Below are positions 62,950 through 64,000 of a stretch of 64,000 bases of DNA, in pieces (positions within the stretch are counted from its first letter, which is position 1; each line of letters starts with the position of its first letter). This DNA comes from Saccharopolyspora_D taberi (lineage in GTDB: Bacteria > Actinomycetota > Actinomycetes > Mycobacteriales > Pseudonocardiaceae): assembly GCF_039534165.1 (NCBI RefSeq), contig NZ_BAAAUX010000019.1:496001-560000 (forward strand), read 5' to 3'. The notes under the pieces were generated by a model, which saw only the letters and a program-made list of their open reading frames with translations, ran no database searches and was not told the origin of the DNA. Position numbers and translations under genes: made by a program.

Positions 62950-63351
62950 TCAGACCGTGAAGCCGAGCGCTCGCAGCTGCTCGCGCCCCTCCTCGGTGAT
63001 CTTCTCCGGACCCCACGGCGGCATCCACACCCAGTTGATGCGGAAGTCGCTGACCAGGCCACCACCGGGTCCGGTGGTCAGCGCCGCGCGGGCCTGCTCC
63101 TCGATGACGTCGGTCAGCGGGCAGGCCGCCGAGGTCAGCGTCATGTCCACGGTCGCGGAGTTGTCCTGCTCGACGCGGACGTCGTAGACCAGGCCGAGGT
63201 CGACGACGTTGATGCCGAGCTCGGGGTCGACCACGTCGCGCAGGGCCTCCTCGACGTCCTCGATCGCGGCGAGATCGGCCTTCGGCGCCGGCGGCTCCGG
63301 CATGCCCTCAACACCGCGCTGGACGTCCTGGACCTGGGTCTCGTCGCTCAT
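62950..63351 (-). CDS. sufT: Metal-sulfur cluster assembly factor SufT (DUF59/MIP18)
   Basis: A 133-residue DUF59 protein. The core is DVVDPELGINVVDLGLVYDV, then TLTSAACPLTD with the conserved Cys, and VWMPPWGPEKITEEGREQL at the end. In relatives SufT helps to finish Fe-S clusters. The first ~30 residues are acidic and flexible. Its ATG overlaps the stop of a micro-ORF as ATGA, which itself overlaps the sufU stop. It is the last gene of the suf operon, followed by a strong terminator. Confidence 0.92.
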   Translation of the reverse strand: MSDETQVQDVQRGVEGMPEPPAPKADLAAIEDVEEALRDVVDPELGINVVDLGLVYDVRVEQDNSATVDMTLTSAACPLTDVIEEQARAALTTGPGGGLVSDFRINWVWMPPWGPEKITEEGREQLRALGFTV

Positions 63352-63422
63352 GATGCCTCCTGTGTTCTGCGGGTCACTCGCACCCGGTCGGCACCACGAG
63401 CGGGGAAAGCACGGTCGCTCAC
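63348..63422 (-). CDS. Micro-ORF C (24 codons) between sufU and sufT
   Basis: A complete GTG-to-TGA ORF of 75 nt. Its GTG overlaps the sufU stop as GTGA and its TGA overlaps the sufT start as ATGA, so it is exactly inserted between two genes. The peptide begins MSDRAFPARGADRVRV and ends TQEAS, like the SufU tail AQEAS. It is homologous at DNA level with micro-ORFs A and B. Confidence 0.4.
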   Translation of the reverse strand: MSDRAFPARGADRVRVTRRTQEAS

Positions 63423-63437
63423 GATGCCTCCTGCGCG
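63348..63437 (-). repeat. Third copy of the 71-bp micro-ORF element
   Basis: Shares TTCCCCGCTCGTG and GCCGACCGGGTGCG with the copies at 41417-41577, and the same 71-bp spacing between consecutive starts. Compared with those it has one base more before the first block and one less before the second, so the frame shifts inside but the length stays 75 nt. A near-identical ribosome site and start stretch (AGGAGGCATC then TGAGCGAC) flanks both ends. Confidence 0.8.
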
Positions 63438-63877
63438 TCGACACGGGAAACGGCGTCCTTGAAAGCCATCCAGCCCAGCAGCGCGCACTTCACGCGGGCC
63501 GGGTACTTGGCCACTCCGGCGAAGGCAACGCCGTCCTCGAGGACGTCCTCGTCGGGCTCGACCTGCCCCCGCCCCTGCATCAGCTCGCCGAACGCGGCCT
63601 GCGTCTCGAACGCCTCCCCGACGGTGCGGCCCACGACCAGATCGGTCAGCACCGACACCGAAGCCTGGCTGATCGAGCAGCCCTGGCCCTCGTAGGAGAC
63701 GTCCTCCACGACCGCGTCCGGCCCCTCGCCTGCCAGCCGGACCCGCAGCGTCACCTCGTCGCCGCAGGTCGGGTTGACCTGGAAGGACTCCGCGTCGAAC
63801 GGCTCGCGTAGCCCGTGCCGATGCGGTTTCCGGTAGTGGTCCAGGATGATCTCCTGGTACATCTGCTCCAGCTGCAT
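63419..63877 (-). CDS. sufU: Fe-S cluster assembly protein SufU
   Basis: A 152-residue SufU. It has the three zinc/sulfur Cys: C38 (NPTCGDEV), C67 (GQGCSISQAS) and C131 (RVKCALLGW), plus D40. SufU takes sulfur from the desulfurase SufS. The insert typical of SufU (versus IscU) lies between the second and third Cys. The start ATG is 9 bp after the SufS stop; its own TGA overlaps the start of a micro-ORF. Confidence 0.94.
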   Translation of the reverse strand: MQLEQMYQEIILDHYRKPHRHGLREPFDAESFQVNPTCGDEVTLRVRLAGEGPDAVVEDVSYEGQGCSISQASVSVLTDLVVGRTVGEAFETQAAFGELMQGRGQVEPDEDVLEDGVAFAGVAKYPARVKCALLGWMAFKDAVSRVDAQEAS

Positions 63878-63886
63878 AGCGCCCCT

Positions 63887-64000
63887 CTACGCCACACCGA
63901 AGAAGCGCTGCGATTCGCGCACCGCACCAACCAGCGCCTTGACCTCGTCGAGCTCGTTGTAGAGGTAGAAGCTCGCGCGGACGGTGGCCGGAACCCCCAT
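63887..64000 (-). CDS. sufS: Cysteine desulfurase SufS, 3' end only
   Basis: Only the last 37 codons and stop are inside the window. The tail MGVPATVRASFYLYNELDEV is the final conserved block of SufS-type, pyridoxal-phosphate-dependent cysteine desulfurases (RASFxxYNT). Followed at 9 bp by sufU. The rest of the gene and of the suf operon lies beyond the right edge. Confidence 0.85.
   Translation of the reverse strand: MGVPATVRASFYLYNELDEVKALVGAVRESQRFFGVA

Overview
This window is one continuous piece of a very GC-rich (roughly 70-75 % by eye) actinobacterial chromosome. The Pup-proteasome genes (prcB, pup, dop, mpa), the mycothiol ligase MshC, the actinobacterial hisG-hisE pair and the conserved DUF3090/SCO1664 pair place it in Actinomycetia. 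The neighbourhood mpa - trmI - RecB-like nuclease - hisG/hisE - PAC2 - mshC matches the Mycobacterium tuberculosis order. The style (chitinase, GH92 mannosidase, many small regulators) suggests a Pseudonocardiaceae-like organism such as Saccharopolyspora; that genus is an inference.

Regions. 1-5.8 kb: proteasome/pupylation block on the minus strand, with a NUDIX hydrolase and an aldo/keto reductase between dop and mpa. 6-11 kb: membrane protein, TrmI, site-2 protease, Fe-S RecB-type nuclease, VOC protein. 11-14.2 kb: minus-strand run HAD phosphatase > homoserine-dehydrogenase-like protein > hisE > hisG > monooxygenase-like protein. 14.4-20.5 kb: PAC2 protein, secreted GH18 chitinase with a 13-heptad linker, divergent MFS/HxlR pair with two operator-like palindromes, mshC. 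20.8-23.7 kb: glycine-betaine-type ABC importer. 24-30.4 kb: nitroreductase, MoxR/VWA pair, nucleotidyltransferase, serine hydrolase. 30.5-38.2 kb: orphan ABC ATPase with a FadR-type regulator, SDR, metallo-hydrolase, SCO1664/DUF3090, MFS, LD-carboxypeptidase, GNAT. 38.2-41.4 kb: divergent CGNR protein and alpha/beta hydrolase around a palindrome, a kinase-like protein lacking its P-loop lysine, and a secreted Ntn peptidase. 41.6-47 kb: oligopeptide ABC importer. 47-53.6 kb: Imm1-like protein, TetR, SIS protein behind a candidate DasR site, enoyl-CoA hydratase, small HTH protein, ABC-F ATPase and acVLRF1-type ribosome-rescue factor. 53.6-59.3 kb: dGTPase, lycopene-cyclase-like flavoprotein, a 1-kb odd intergenic region, an EAL-CBS-GGDEF protein. 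59.6-64 kb: GH92 mannosidase, MOSC protein, end of the suf operon (sufS 3' end, sufU, sufT).

The most unusual observation is a 71-bp repeat found three times: twice in tandem before the peptidase gene (41417-41577) and once between sufU and sufT (63348-63437). Each copy encodes a complete 24-codon ORF whose stop overlaps the next start as ATGA, and in the suf copy the ORF start overlaps the sufU stop as GTGA. The copies differ by compensating +1/-1 indels yet keep exactly 75 nt. This looks like a dispersed, translationally coupled micro-ORF element; I do not know a name for it. A second theme is two candidate DasR (N-acetylglucosamine regulon) boxes, before the chitinase and before the SIS gene. 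A third is tandem-repeat expansion with 14-21 bp periods at several gene ends or linkers.
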